From CAYTBN01 sp964436045 (GTDB taxonomy: Bacteria > Myxococcota_A > UBA796 > UBA9615 > CAYRNR01): DNA of 64,000 nt. Position 1 is the stretch's first letter, and each line of letters starts with the position of its first letter. Positions 23,634 through 32,354 of this stretch are shown one piece after another. The stretch lies in NCBI GenBank assembly GCA_964436045.1, contig CAYTBN010000010.1, positions 89,030-153,029 on the forward strand, read 5' to 3'. The notes under the pieces are model-generated. The model saw nothing but the letters and a program-made list of their open reading frames with translations. It had not been told where the DNA came from and searched no databases. The translations under genes and the position numbers were made by a program.

Positions 23634-26161
23634 GGGGGCTGTGGACCATCGCGGGCCGCGAGCTGCGGGCCTACGTGGACGCTCCGGTGGGGGCGGTCTT
23701 CCTCAGCGTCTTCGCGGCCATCACCTGCGCCTTGTTCTCCGGCAGCTTCTTCCTGGCCGAGCGGGCCGACCTGCGGGCCCTGTTCGGGCTGTTGCCACAG
23801 ATCATGGTGGTCTTCGTGCCGGCGATCACCATGCGGCTGTGGGCCGAGGACCACCGCCAGGGGACCAGCGAGCTGCTGCTCACCCTGCCGATCCCGGCCT
23901 GGCAGGTGGTGGCGGGCAAGTTTGTCGCCGCCCAGGTCTTCCTGACCCTGGCGCTGGCCACGACCCTGCCGGCGGTGGTGTCGGTGGCGCTGCTGGGGGA
24001 CCTGGATCCGGGCCCGGTGGTGGGCGGCTACCTGGGTGCCCTGGTGATGGGCGGGCTGTACATCGGCCTGGGGCTGTTCGCCAGCGGACTGGTGCGGGAC
24101 CAGGTGGTGGCCTTCATCTTCGCCTTCGTGCTGTCGTTCGCCCTGTACCTGCTGGGCACCGACCTGGTGGCCCTTCAGCTGGACGCCTGGACCGGGGATG
24201 CGGGCACCTTCCTGCGCCGGTACGTGGGGCTGGCCGGACGCTTCGCCGCCATCGAGCGCGGGGTGGTCGATCTTCGGGACCTGCTGTACTTCGCCGTCGG
24301 CACCGGGCTGTCCCTGGCCCTCAATACCCTGTGGATCCGGGTGCGGATGCAGCCGCGGGCGCGGCGATCGATGGCCACGGGGCTGGCCCTGCTGACGCCG
24401 ATCTGGCTGCTCTCGATGATGGTGCTCGAGCCCCTCGAGCTGGGCCGGTTCGATCTGACGGAGGACCGGCTGTACACGGTGTCGGAGGCCACCCGCGGTC
24501 TGCTGCGCGACCTGGATGCGCCGTTGAAAGCCACCCTGTACGTGTCGCCCGACGACCGGATGCCCGCCGGGATGAAGTCGGTCCGCCGGGACGTGGAGGA
24601 CCTGCTCGACGAGCTGCGGCGGGCCTCGGGGGGGCGGCTCAGTCACCAGGTGGTGGTGATCGATCCGGCCGCGCTGCGGGCCGAGGAGCAGGAGGCGCGG
24701 CCGGCGGTCGGCGCGGAAGAAGCCGAGGCGGAGGAGAACCCCCTCACCGAGGAGGAGGAGCTCGCCGAGCGGCTGCTCAAGGACGGGGTGCGGCCGTTCG
24801 AGGTCAGGAGCGTGGAGGCCGACGGCTTTGGCGTGACCCGGGTCTACAGCGCCCTGACCCTGGCCTACAAGGACCGGCCGGAGCAGGTGGTGCCGAGGAT
24901 CAAGCCGGCGCTGATCCCGGTGCTCGAGTACGAGCTGATGATGCGGATCGACCGGCTGCTGCGGATCAGCAAGCCCAGGGTCGCGCTGGTGGCGCCCGTG
25001 GAGCGCCAGCCGGTGGAGCCCTCCCTGGCCAAGGTCTACCGGGACATGGGCAAGCCGGTGCCCGATCGCCGCACGGACCACTTCTCGATCCTGGGCAAGG
25101 CGCTCAAGCGGCTGGAGTACGAGGTCCACCGGCTGGAGCGCTTCGGCGAAGACCGGCCCCTGCCCGACGACGTGGACCTGATCATCGTGCCCGCCCCCGA
25201 CGGCTGGACCCCGCGCCAGGTCTACGAGCTCAACGCCGCCCTGCGCAGGGGCCAGTCCGTGTTGCTGGCCACCCAGCGCTACACCTTCGACTACAAGCCC
25301 TATCGGGGGCAGTACAAGGTCAGCGCCGTGCCCACCGGGACCGGCGTCGACCCGCTGCTGGAGGCGGCAGGCCTGACCCTGTCCAGCGATTGGCTGATGG
25401 ACCGCAGCAGCGAGGCGATCACCGTGGTCGGCACCGCGATGATGGCCCAGCGGGCCCAGCGGCCGGCGCCCCTGGAGATGGACACCCACGTGCTGGTACC
25501 CGACACCGGGATGAACGCCGACGTGGCCACCACTGCGCGCCTGGGCCGGATGCTGATGCCCTGGACCAGCGCGCTGGCCGTCGACGAGGGGGCCGCCGCA
25601 GCGGCCGGGTTGACGGTCACACCCCTGCTGTGGTCGAGCGCGGAGAGCTGGCAGGTCCCCGCCCACCCGGGCAACCTCAAGGGCCCGGACGTCCAGCCCC
25701 CCGAGACCTTCGCTGGGCCCTATCCGCTGGCGGTGATGGTCGAAGGGGTGTTCCCCGACGCGTTCGCAGACGGGCCGATCCCCGGCTGGCTCCCGGGCGA
25801 GGTGGGCGAGCCGCTGCCGTCGATGGACGACGACGAGCCCGTCCCGGCGCGGATGCTGGTGGTGGCCTGCGACCAGCTCCTGCGCGACCGCTTCATCCGC
25901 GCGGCCGACAACGGCCGGTTTGCGCTCAACGCCATCGACGCCCTGGCCCTGGGTGACGCCCTGGTGAGCATCCGCGGCAAACAACCCGTGGATCGCCGCA
26001 TCCACCGTGTCTCCGGGTCGACCCGAACCGCCCACCGGGTGGGGGTGGTGGGCGGAGTTCCCCTGCTGATTGGGCTGCTGGCGCTGGTGCGGGCGCTGGC
26101 GATCCGCCGGGGCAAGGCCCGTCATCAGTCCCGCATCGCCGGCGACGGGGGAGCATCGTGA
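23630..26161 (+). CDS. Fused ABC-2 permease and GldG-like protein (GldF-GldG fusion)
   Basis: An 843-residue protein. Residues 1-230 are an ABC-2 type permease with six hydrophobic segments (WTIAGRELRAYVDAPVGAVF at the start; EDHRQGTSELLLTLPI in the first cytoplasmic loop). One more membrane helix lies near 245-265, followed directly by the GldG-type region starting FDLTEDRLYTVSEATRGLL with RRDVEDLLDEL. A large soluble domain follows and a final transmembrane helix sits near the C-terminus. GldF and GldG are often separate genes; here they are one reading frame. The start is GTG at 23630, overlapping the gldA stop as GTGA. An acidic low-complexity insert (about 355-385) lies in the soluble part. 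Confidence 0.88.
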   Translation: MRGLWTIAGRELRAYVDAPVGAVFLSVFAAITCALFSGSFFLAERADLRALFGLLPQIMVVFVPAITMRLWAEDHRQGTSELLLTLPIPAWQVVAGKFVAAQVFLTLALATTLPAVVSVALLGDLDPGPVVGGYLGALVMGGLYIGLGLFASGLVRDQVVAFIFAFVLSFALYLLGTDLVALQLDAWTGDAGTFLRRYVGLAGRFAAIERGVVDLRDLLYFAVGTGLSLALNTLWIRVRMQPRARRSMATGLALLTPIWLLSMMVLEPLELGRFDLTEDRLYTVSEATRGLLRDLDAPLKATLYVSPDDRMPAGMKSVRRDVEDLLDELRRASGGRLSHQVVVIDPAALRAEEQEARPAVGAEEAEAEENPLTEEEELAERLLKDGVRPFEVRSVEADGFGVTRVYSALTLAYKDRPEQVVPRIKPALIPVLEYELMMRIDRLLRISKPRVALVAPVERQPVEPSLAKVYRDMGKPVPDRRTDHFSILGKALKRLEYEVHRLERFGEDRPLPDDVDLIIVPAPDGWTPRQVYELNAALRRGQSVLLATQRYTFDYKPYRGQYKVSAVPTGTGVDPLLEAAGLTLSSDWLMDRSSEAITVVGTAMMAQRAQRPAPLEMDTHVLVPDTGMNADVATTARLGRMLMPWTSALAVDEGAAAAAGLTVTPLLWSSAESWQVPAHPGNLKGPDVQPPETFAGPYPLAVMVEGVFPDAFADGPIPGWLPGEVGEPLPSMDDDEPVPARMLVVACDQLLRDRFIRAADNGRFALNAIDALALGDALVSIRGKQPVDRRIHRVSGSTRTAHRVGVVGGVPLLIGLLALVRALAIRRGKARHQSRIAGDGGAS

Positions 26162-27129
26162 GCCGCCGCCAGATCGTCGGCTGCTTGCTGATCATCGCCG
26201 GGCTCGCTGCGGTGGCCGCCTGGCAGCGGCGTCCGTCGGACGTTGGCGCCCGGGGACCGGAGATCCTGGTCCCCGAGGGTACGTTGACGCTGGCGGAGGT
26301 GGGACGGATCGAGATCCGGCGCGAGGGCCGGGACGGCGAGTCCGTGGTGCTGACCCGCGCGGGGGACCGCTGGGTACTGCCAGAGCGCGACGACGCCCCT
26401 GCCAGCGCCGAGCACATCGAGCGGCTGGTCAGCGCGGTCGACGGACTGGTCGGCGAGGCCCGGGCCAGCGAGGCCGGCCTGCTGCCGGACTTCGAGCTGG
26501 CGGGAGATGGGGCCTTCGAGCTGGAATTCCAGGATGCGTCGGGGGCGCGTGTGCTGTGGCTCGGCGTGGGCAAACGCGGTCCGCGGGTGAACCGCAGCTT
26601 CGTGCGGCGCGAGGGGGACGACCGCGCTTGGCTCGGCCACGCGTCGATCCACGGCGCCCTCGGAATCCACGGCCATGGCGACCGTCCCTTCGATCCCGAC
26701 TTCTTCCTCGACCTCCACCTGCTGGGGGTGGAGGCGGAGCAGGTGACCGCGATCCTCGTCGAGGGCGGGGCACCCTGGGCCGTTACCCGCGACGGCGGCG
26801 GTAGCCCCTGGCGCTGGACCGCCGGGGGCGGGGACGCGGCTCCGGACGAGCGCCAGGCCACCGGCCGGGCTCACTCGGCGGCGCGGGCGCGGGCCACCGG
26901 GCTGGTCGGCCTGAGGCCCCCCGAGCAGGTGGGCCTGGCGCCGCCGTTCGCTCGCTTCACGGTGCTCCACGGGGGCGAGACCGCTGCCCTGCGCATCGGC
27001 GACTCCGTCCCGGCCGATCCGGAGGACGAGCACCCCCGGGAGGAGCGATACGTGGCCGTCGAAGGCAGCGAGCTGGTGTGGCGGATGTCCCAGGGGGTCG
27101 TCGACGCGTTGATCCGCCCCCTGGAGTAG
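26158..27129 (+). CDS. DUF4340 domain-containing membrane-anchored protein
   Basis: A 323-residue protein with an N-terminal membrane anchor (residues 5-21) and a repeated beta-rich extracytoplasmic region typical of DUF4340 (LTLAEVGRIEIRREG, then LTRAGDRWVLPE and a second such unit). DUF4340 genes commonly follow GldG-like genes, and this one overlaps the GldFG stop as GTGA. It is probably an accessory subunit of the transporter. No catalytic residues recognised. Confidence 0.85.
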   Translation: MSRRQIVGCLLIIAGLAAVAAWQRRPSDVGARGPEILVPEGTLTLAEVGRIEIRREGRDGESVVLTRAGDRWVLPERDDAPASAEHIERLVSAVDGLVGEARASEAGLLPDFELAGDGAFELEFQDASGARVLWLGVGKRGPRVNRSFVRREGDDRAWLGHASIHGALGIHGHGDRPFDPDFFLDLHLLGVEAEQVTAILVEGGAPWAVTRDGGGSPWRWTAGGGDAAPDERQATGRAHSAARARATGLVGLRPPEQVGLAPPFARFTVLHGGETAALRIGDSVPADPEDEHPREERYVAVEGSELVWRMSQGVVDALIRPLE

Positions 27130-27224
27130 CCCGGGGGGCCACCCAAGTGACCGGCCAGCAGTGGTAGGATGCGATTCGCCAGACAGAACGGCCGCGCGGA
27201 CCATCGCCGCTCGAGAGGGGAAGC

Positions 27225-28058
27225 ATGCCGACCTTCGTCATTCACGCGCTCAATCAGGAACCCAAGAAGGCCAGCTACTCGCAGACAGAGGTGAGCGTCG
27301 GTCGCGAGGCCGACAACGACCTGGCGCTGCCGGGCAAGACCGTGTCCCGCCACCACGCGACGTTCCTCCGGACCCCGGAGGGCTGGGTCGCCCGCTGCGT
27401 GTCCGAGACGAATCCCCTGGTGGTCGACGGGGCGATGACCCGCACCGAGGTGGAGGTCGTCGAGGGCAGCGAGGTGCTCGTCGGCGGTGACTACCTGCTG
27501 GTCTTTGTCGAGAACGAGAAGAACGCCGCGAACTACATGGGCGGCGAGAAGAAGTACTACACCCGGGTCGCCTGCGAACGCTGCGGCTGGGCGGGCCTGA
27601 TGAGCGGCGTGCGCGCCCAGCCCGTCTGCCCGGGCTGCGGTAACACGGACCTGGCCCGCGGGGACGCATACGACCACACCAAGGAGGCGGACAAGGCCCA
27701 GGCCGGCGCCACCGCGTTCGTGGATCAACCAGGTCAAGGCGGCGATGGACCAGCTCAAGACCGCCAAGATGAGCCACATCGAGCGGTCCGACGGCAAGTC
27801 GGGCGGGGCGTCCCGCAAGGAGCTCACCGAACGGGACACGCTGGTGATCAGCAAGGGCACCACCACCGGGCTCAAGCTGTTCGGGATCGTGTTCGGCGAG
27901 GGCATCAAGATCTCGTGGAACGGCAAGAACTTCCTGGCCGAGTCCACGCTCTCCTTCCCCTCGATGAAGGTAAAGGCACCAAGGAATCCACGTGCCTGCT
28001 GAAGAACGGCGACCTGATCGAGGTCGGCTCCAACCGTTTCAAGTTCGTCACCGAATAG
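27225..28058 (+). pseudogene. FHA/zinc-ribbon protein gene with two compensating frameshifts
   Basis: From the ATG at 27225 the frame encodes an FHA domain (VSVGREADNDLALPG, TVSRHHATF; about residues 20-85) and a C4 zinc ribbon (CERCGWAGL...CPGCGN). Near 27720 the protein-like reading switches to the +1 frame: WINQVKAAMDQLKTAKM... through a second FHA-like strand set (LVISKGTTTGLKLFG, ISWNGKNFL) to about 27970. It then returns to the first frame for KGTKESTCLLKNGDLIEVGSNRF. In between, the original frame stays open by chance and is Arg/His/Gln-rich, as shadow frames are here. One extra base near 27720 and one missing base near 27970 would restore a continuous ~277-residue protein. Sequencing error and genuine mutation are both possible. 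Confidence 0.75.
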
Positions 28059-28117
28059 ACCTGCGGTCGCGCCCGCCTGGCGGACCGGACCTTTCGCAGA
28101 TCGCTTGCGGAGGGGCA

Positions 28118-30067
28118 ATGCGTCACATCACACGAACCCTGGCCGTTCTCTGCGCGCTGACCCTGGCGACCACCGCGGCGGCCCGGCGCCCCGAGATCGT
28201 GATGGAGGGCGGCTTCTACACCCTGGACAAGCTCTGCTACATCAAGAAGAGCGGGGCGCCGAAGTACAAGTTCGCCGACCTCGTCGAGTGGACCGGCGGG
28301 GCCATCGATCGGTACGACGAGACGATCACCTACGATGGTGACTCGACCCTGACGACCGAGACCCAGTACAAGGTGACGCTGTCCGATGACGCCCTGCTCG
28401 ACCGCTGGTACGTCGGCGGCATCGATCCGGCGATGGGCGACGAGCTGGAGCTGCGCCGGGCGGTCTTGCGGCGCCAGGGCAAGCCCGACGAGACGTACTC
28501 GCAGGCGGATCTGCGGGAGGAGGCCCTGGACCAGGGGTTCGACTACTTCAGCAGCTTCCGCCGCTACTACCTGGAGTTGCCCGAAGACGAGGCCGCCGGG
28601 ACGCTGTCGGTCGAGATCGTGGTGACCACTCACAGCCACCCCGGCTTCGAGGGGTACGTCTCGCATATCGGGCCGCTACAGGTGGTCGGCTACACGGACA
28701 CTCGCACGCTGACGTACCGCTACCCGGCGGATCGGCCGCTGTACTTCAAGCAGCGCGGCTTCACCATGGAAGCCCCGGCGGTGGAAGACGGCGAGATGGT
28801 CGAGGTCCGCTACGAGCTGCGCCATCTGCGCCCCAACGCGCACGAGCGCTGGTCCGCGCACCCGTGGTCCAACTACCCCGCGGTCCTGGCCAGCTCGCTG
28901 CCCGACTGGGCGGGATTCCACGGGCTGGCCGCTAGCGTCTACCAGGAACGCAGCGTGGCCGACGACGCCATCCGCGTAGAAGTGGCCCGGCTGACCGAGG
29001 GACTGAGCGATCCGCGGGCGCGGGCGGAGGCGATCTACCGGTTCGTTGCAGCCGACCTGCACTACCTGGGGATCTTCCTGGGCGAGTCGGGCTGGATCCC
29101 CCACGCCGCGGCCGACGTGTTCGCCCATCGCTACGGGGATTGCAAGGACCACTCCGTGTTGATGGTCACCATGCTCCGGGAGGCGGGGATCCCGGCCTGG
29201 CCGACGTTGATCCACTCAGGTCGCCCCGCCTTCGTCGATCCCGACCTGCCGATCCTGCTGGCCAACCACATGGTGGTCTACGCCGAGATCGACGGGGAGG
29301 GCCTGTTCCTGGACGGCACCTCCAACCCCTACCAGTTCGGCAATCCCTCCGACGGCATCCGCCATCGCACGGCCATCGTCCTCGGTGACGACGCGGTCCG
29401 GTTGATCGAGGTGCCCTCGGGCTCGGCTGCTGGCCGCTGGGAACGGGAGGAGATCGCGCTGCGATTGGACTCGGACGGGAGCCTGCGGGCGGATGTGACC
29501 CTGAGCTACGACGGCTTCCGCGCCGCGTGGTTGCGCGACCGGGTGCACAAGGAGACCGCCGCCGAGGTGGATCGGGAGGACGTGGAGTGGCTCTGCGGCG
29601 CCTACACGCTTCCCGAGGAGCTGGAGTGGCGCTACGAGCTGGGCGAAGGACCGGCGCCCGCGGTGCGGCGGGCTACCCTGCGCAGCGACGACCACGTCCG
29701 CCGTTCCGGCCCCGTGATGATCCTGGACCTGCCGTGGCTGGAACTGCCGGCGGCGATCAAGCCCCAGGTCCAGGCCCACGACTTCCAGGTGTTCGTCTCC
29801 CCTCTGACCTACGAGGCCCAGCTGACCCTGCAGCTCCCCGATGGATATCGGCTGGTCAACCCCCCCGAGGACCTGAACCGGACCTGGCCCGGCGGCAAGC
29901 TGCGCGTCGACGTGGAGGTGAACGGCAGCTCGGTGACCATCGAGGGCGAGGGCAGCTGGAACAACCAGCGGATCGCCCCGGCCGCCGCGGAGAGTTACGC
30001 CCAGTTCCGCACAGCCCTCCACGACGCCCTGCAGCACACGCTGGTGCTCGAGGAGGTGGCGCGATGA
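28118..30067 (+). CDS. Secreted DUF3857/transglutaminase-core protein
   Basis: A 649-residue exported protein with a signal peptide at about 1-22 (cleavage after TTAAA). A DUF3857-like beta-rich N-terminal region is followed by a transglutaminase core with an intact triad: C342 in YGDCKDHS, H384 in LANHMVVYAE and D399 in LDGTS. The C-terminal ~200 residues form another beta-rich domain. Proteins with this layout are periplasmic or surface-exposed and mostly unstudied; a peptidase or cross-linking activity is inferred from the triad. GGAGGGG sits just before the ATG. The next gene overlaps as ATGA and encodes a related protein without the Cys. Confidence 0.87.
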   Translation: MRHITRTLAVLCALTLATTAAARRPEIVMEGGFYTLDKLCYIKKSGAPKYKFADLVEWTGGAIDRYDETITYDGDSTLTTETQYKVTLSDDALLDRWYVGGIDPAMGDELELRRAVLRRQGKPDETYSQADLREEALDQGFDYFSSFRRYYLELPEDEAAGTLSVEIVVTTHSHPGFEGYVSHIGPLQVVGYTDTRTLTYRYPADRPLYFKQRGFTMEAPAVEDGEMVEVRYELRHLRPNAHERWSAHPWSNYPAVLASSLPDWAGFHGLAASVYQERSVADDAIRVEVARLTEGLSDPRARAEAIYRFVAADLHYLGIFLGESGWIPHAAADVFAHRYGDCKDHSVLMVTMLREAGIPAWPTLIHSGRPAFVDPDLPILLANHMVVYAEIDGEGLFLDGTSNPYQFGNPSDGIRHRTAIVLGDDAVRLIEVPSGSAAGRWEREEIALRLDSDGSLRADVTLSYDGFRAAWLRDRVHKETAAEVDREDVEWLCGAYTLPEELEWRYELGEGPAPAVRRATLRSDDHVRRSGPVMILDLPWLELPAAIKPQVQAHDFQVFVSPLTYEAQLTLQLPDGYRLVNPPEDLNRTWPGGKLRVDVEVNGSSVTIEGEGSWNNQRIAPAAAESYAQFRTALHDALQHTLVLEEVAR

Positions 30068-32199
30068 CTGGCCGAACCCTGCTCGTGGCGTTTCTGTCGC
30101 TGGCCCTGATGCCCCTCTCGATCCGCGCCCAGGAGGTCGTGGACGACGGGGATCCGGCCGGGTCGCCACCGGTCGCGCCGCTCCCCGTCTGGGAGCGCTA
30201 CCCGGACGACGACGTGGTGCTGATCTCCCGGGAGCTCGCCTACACCCTGGACGACGCGGGGGCCGTCTCGCTGCGTGTTTCGGTGGTCTACCAGGCGGCG
30301 TCGGAGAAGGGGCGGGAGTCGCTGCAGAGCCGGACCATCGAGTACAACGCGGCGCTGCAGCAGGTCGAGGTGGAGCGCGCCTGTAGCGTGGACGACGCGG
30401 GGGTGGAGCGCTGTACTCCCACCGATCGGATGGTGGAACAGCCCGAGGCTGGCGAGGACATCGTGGCCGGTCAGAACCAACCCATGCAGATCGTGGTGCC
30501 CTTCGAGGAGGTCCGGCTGGGCTCGCGCACGGAGCTGACCTACCGCCGCGACTACCCCACCCGCGAGGGACAGCGGCTGTTCTCGGCCATCCGAGGGCGT
30601 TCCAGCACCGGCCCTTGCGAACACGTGGCGGTCAGCGTCACCCACCCGGCGGGGCGCCCTGTCCACGCCAGCCTGGTCGGCGAGGCGGAGTATTCGCGGG
30701 TCGACGAGGGCGACGCAGTGACCCACCGCTGGTCTTTCGGCCCCCAGCCCTCACCGCCCACCGACAGCGATCGACCCAAGATGATGGAGCTCGGACCGGC
30801 CCTCTACCTGTCCGAGATCGCAGACTGGCAGGCCTTCACCGACTGGTACATGCCCTACGTCGAGGCCGCGGCGGAGCGTTATCGGACCGGCGCTGGCCGG
30901 GAGGTGATGGCCCTGGCCGAGCCACGGATGGCGCCCCTGGATCCCGCCCTCAAGCTCGGCTTCCTGATGGACGACCGGATGCCGGTCGCATCCGTCGACG
31001 TGTCGGTGGGCACCCTGCTTCCCGGGCCGCTGCAGACCGTCGTGCGCCAGGCTCCGACCCAGGTCGAGAAGTCCATCGCCCTGTGGGCCTTGCTGCGGGA
31101 TGCGGGGATCGAGGGAGTGAACCTGGCGTTTGCGACCCGCCGCCGGGTGGGCGTGCCCGGTGATATCGCCTGCCCGCCGGCGTTCCAGGATCTGCTGGTC
31201 CACGTGGCCGGCCGCGGTGTGATCGACGGCGACACCCACGCCGACTTCATCGACACCGTGCCGAGCAGCATGCGCGGGGGCACCGTGGTGGTGCTGGACC
31301 CCGCCGGCCCGCGGGTCCTCTCCGGCGACGACCTGGATCCGCCCGGGGATCGGCCGGGGTGGCACAGGGATGGGCGGATCACGGTGTCGGGCGACGAGGT
31401 CCGGGTCGATGAGGAGCTGACGTTCAGCGGCTCCGCGGCGGCTGGGGCGCGGTCGTTCTGGCGTCGCAAGCAGGACGATCTGGAACTGGAAAAGGCCATT
31501 GATCGCCGGGCTAACCGCTGGTTGGCGGCCCGGCTGCGTAAGCCCCGGTCCGAGGAGGATTCCTCCCTGAGGGACGAGATTCACGACTGGACGAGGGCCC
31601 GGGACTACACAGGCGGAAAGGTCCGCGAGGTGGAGCTGTTCGACGCCTGGGATCCGGACGCCGAACTGACGATGCACCTGCGATACGCCCCCACGGAGAC
31701 CTGCGTCGAGCACAGGAAGAGCGGGAGCTGCGCGGTGGGTCTGCTGATGCTCGAGCCAGTGGCCGATCTCCTGATGGTCCGCTTGCCGCTGACCGTCGAG
31801 GGGGTCTCCAGCCGCTGCGCGGCGGGCCGCCCCGAGCGGGACGCGCCGCTGGCGATCAGCGCGTGGAACTACAGTTACCGCTACGACTTCGTCGTGCCCG
31901 TCGGCTACGAGCTGGTTGGCGTTCCCGAGGACATTGCCATCGAGAGCGACCTGGCGTCTCTCTCCCTTTCCTTCCGCGAGGCAGAGATCCCACCCGTGCA
32001 GCCGGACGACGATGACAAGAAGGCCGACGACGACGAGGAGCCCGAGGAGCCGCGGCCAGGCGTCGTGGTCGAGGCCAGCTACCAGATCCACGTCCTGCGT
32101 GTCCCCGAAGACCGGTACCAGGAGTTCCGCCAGATCGCCGCGCGCCACGCCCTCGCATTCACCGACCCCATCGTGCTGAGGCGTACCTCGGCGCCCTGA
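30064..32199 (+). CDS. Secreted DUF3857-like protein with degenerate transglutaminase core
   Basis: A 711-residue exported protein (signal 1-22, cleavage near IRAQE) laid out like its upstream neighbour: DUF3857-type N-terminal region (YTLDDAGAVSLRVSVVYQ, IVPFEEVR region, TELTYRRDY), then a transglutaminase-like helix set. Where the neighbour has GDCKDHS, this protein has VEKSIALWALLRDAG, so the nucleophilic Cys is missing. The C-terminal domain carries an acidic insert (QPDDDDKKADDDEEPEEP). Probably a non-catalytic partner or substrate-binding paralogue; this is inference. Translationally coupled to the upstream gene by ATGA. Confidence 0.8.
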   Translation: MTGRTLLVAFLSLALMPLSIRAQEVVDDGDPAGSPPVAPLPVWERYPDDDVVLISRELAYTLDDAGAVSLRVSVVYQAASEKGRESLQSRTIEYNAALQQVEVERACSVDDAGVERCTPTDRMVEQPEAGEDIVAGQNQPMQIVVPFEEVRLGSRTELTYRRDYPTREGQRLFSAIRGRSSTGPCEHVAVSVTHPAGRPVHASLVGEAEYSRVDEGDAVTHRWSFGPQPSPPTDSDRPKMMELGPALYLSEIADWQAFTDWYMPYVEAAAERYRTGAGREVMALAEPRMAPLDPALKLGFLMDDRMPVASVDVSVGTLLPGPLQTVVRQAPTQVEKSIALWALLRDAGIEGVNLAFATRRRVGVPGDIACPPAFQDLLVHVAGRGVIDGDTHADFIDTVPSSMRGGTVVVLDPAGPRVLSGDDLDPPGDRPGWHRDGRITVSGDEVRVDEELTFSGSAAAGARSFWRRKQDDLELEKAIDRRANRWLAARLRKPRSEEDSSLRDEIHDWTRARDYTGGKVREVELFDAWDPDAELTMHLRYAPTETCVEHRKSGSCAVGLLMLEPVADLLMVRLPLTVEGVSSRCAAGRPERDAPLAISAWNYSYRYDFVVPVGYELVGVPEDIAIESDLASLSLSFREAEIPPVQPDDDDKKADDDEEPEEPRPGVVVEASYQIHVLRVPEDRYQEFRQIAARHALAFTDPIVLRRTSAP

Positions 32200-32275
32200 T
32201 CACGGCGCCATGTCGACGCGTTTTCCCACGATCTGACGTTTTTGGCAGAATTGTAAGATTCGTCCAGAATCGGCC

Positions 32276-32304
32276 TTGACCAGGATACCGAGTATCTGTA
32301 CGGT
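32276..32304 (+). promoter_or_regulatory. Candidate sigma70-type promoter of the efflux operon
   Basis: TTGACC (32276-32281) and TACGGT (32299-32304) are separated by 17 bp in an AT-richer stretch just upstream of the adaptor gene. The -10 match is weak (3 of 6). CGTCCAG(A/T)ATC occurs twice nearby (32261-32271 and 32316-32326) as a direct repeat. Confidence 0.5.
32284..32296. promoter_or_regulatory. Candidate TetR-family operator
   Basis: GATAC-CGA-GTATC is a perfect inverted repeat lying inside the spacer of the predicted promoter. The third gene of the operon encodes a TetR-family regulator, so autorepression from this site is plausible. No experimental or comparative support is available here. 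Confidence 0.45.
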
Positions 32305-32354
32305 TTGTGTCAGAACGTCCAGTATCCATCCTGCCCGAACCCCACGGGAGAACG

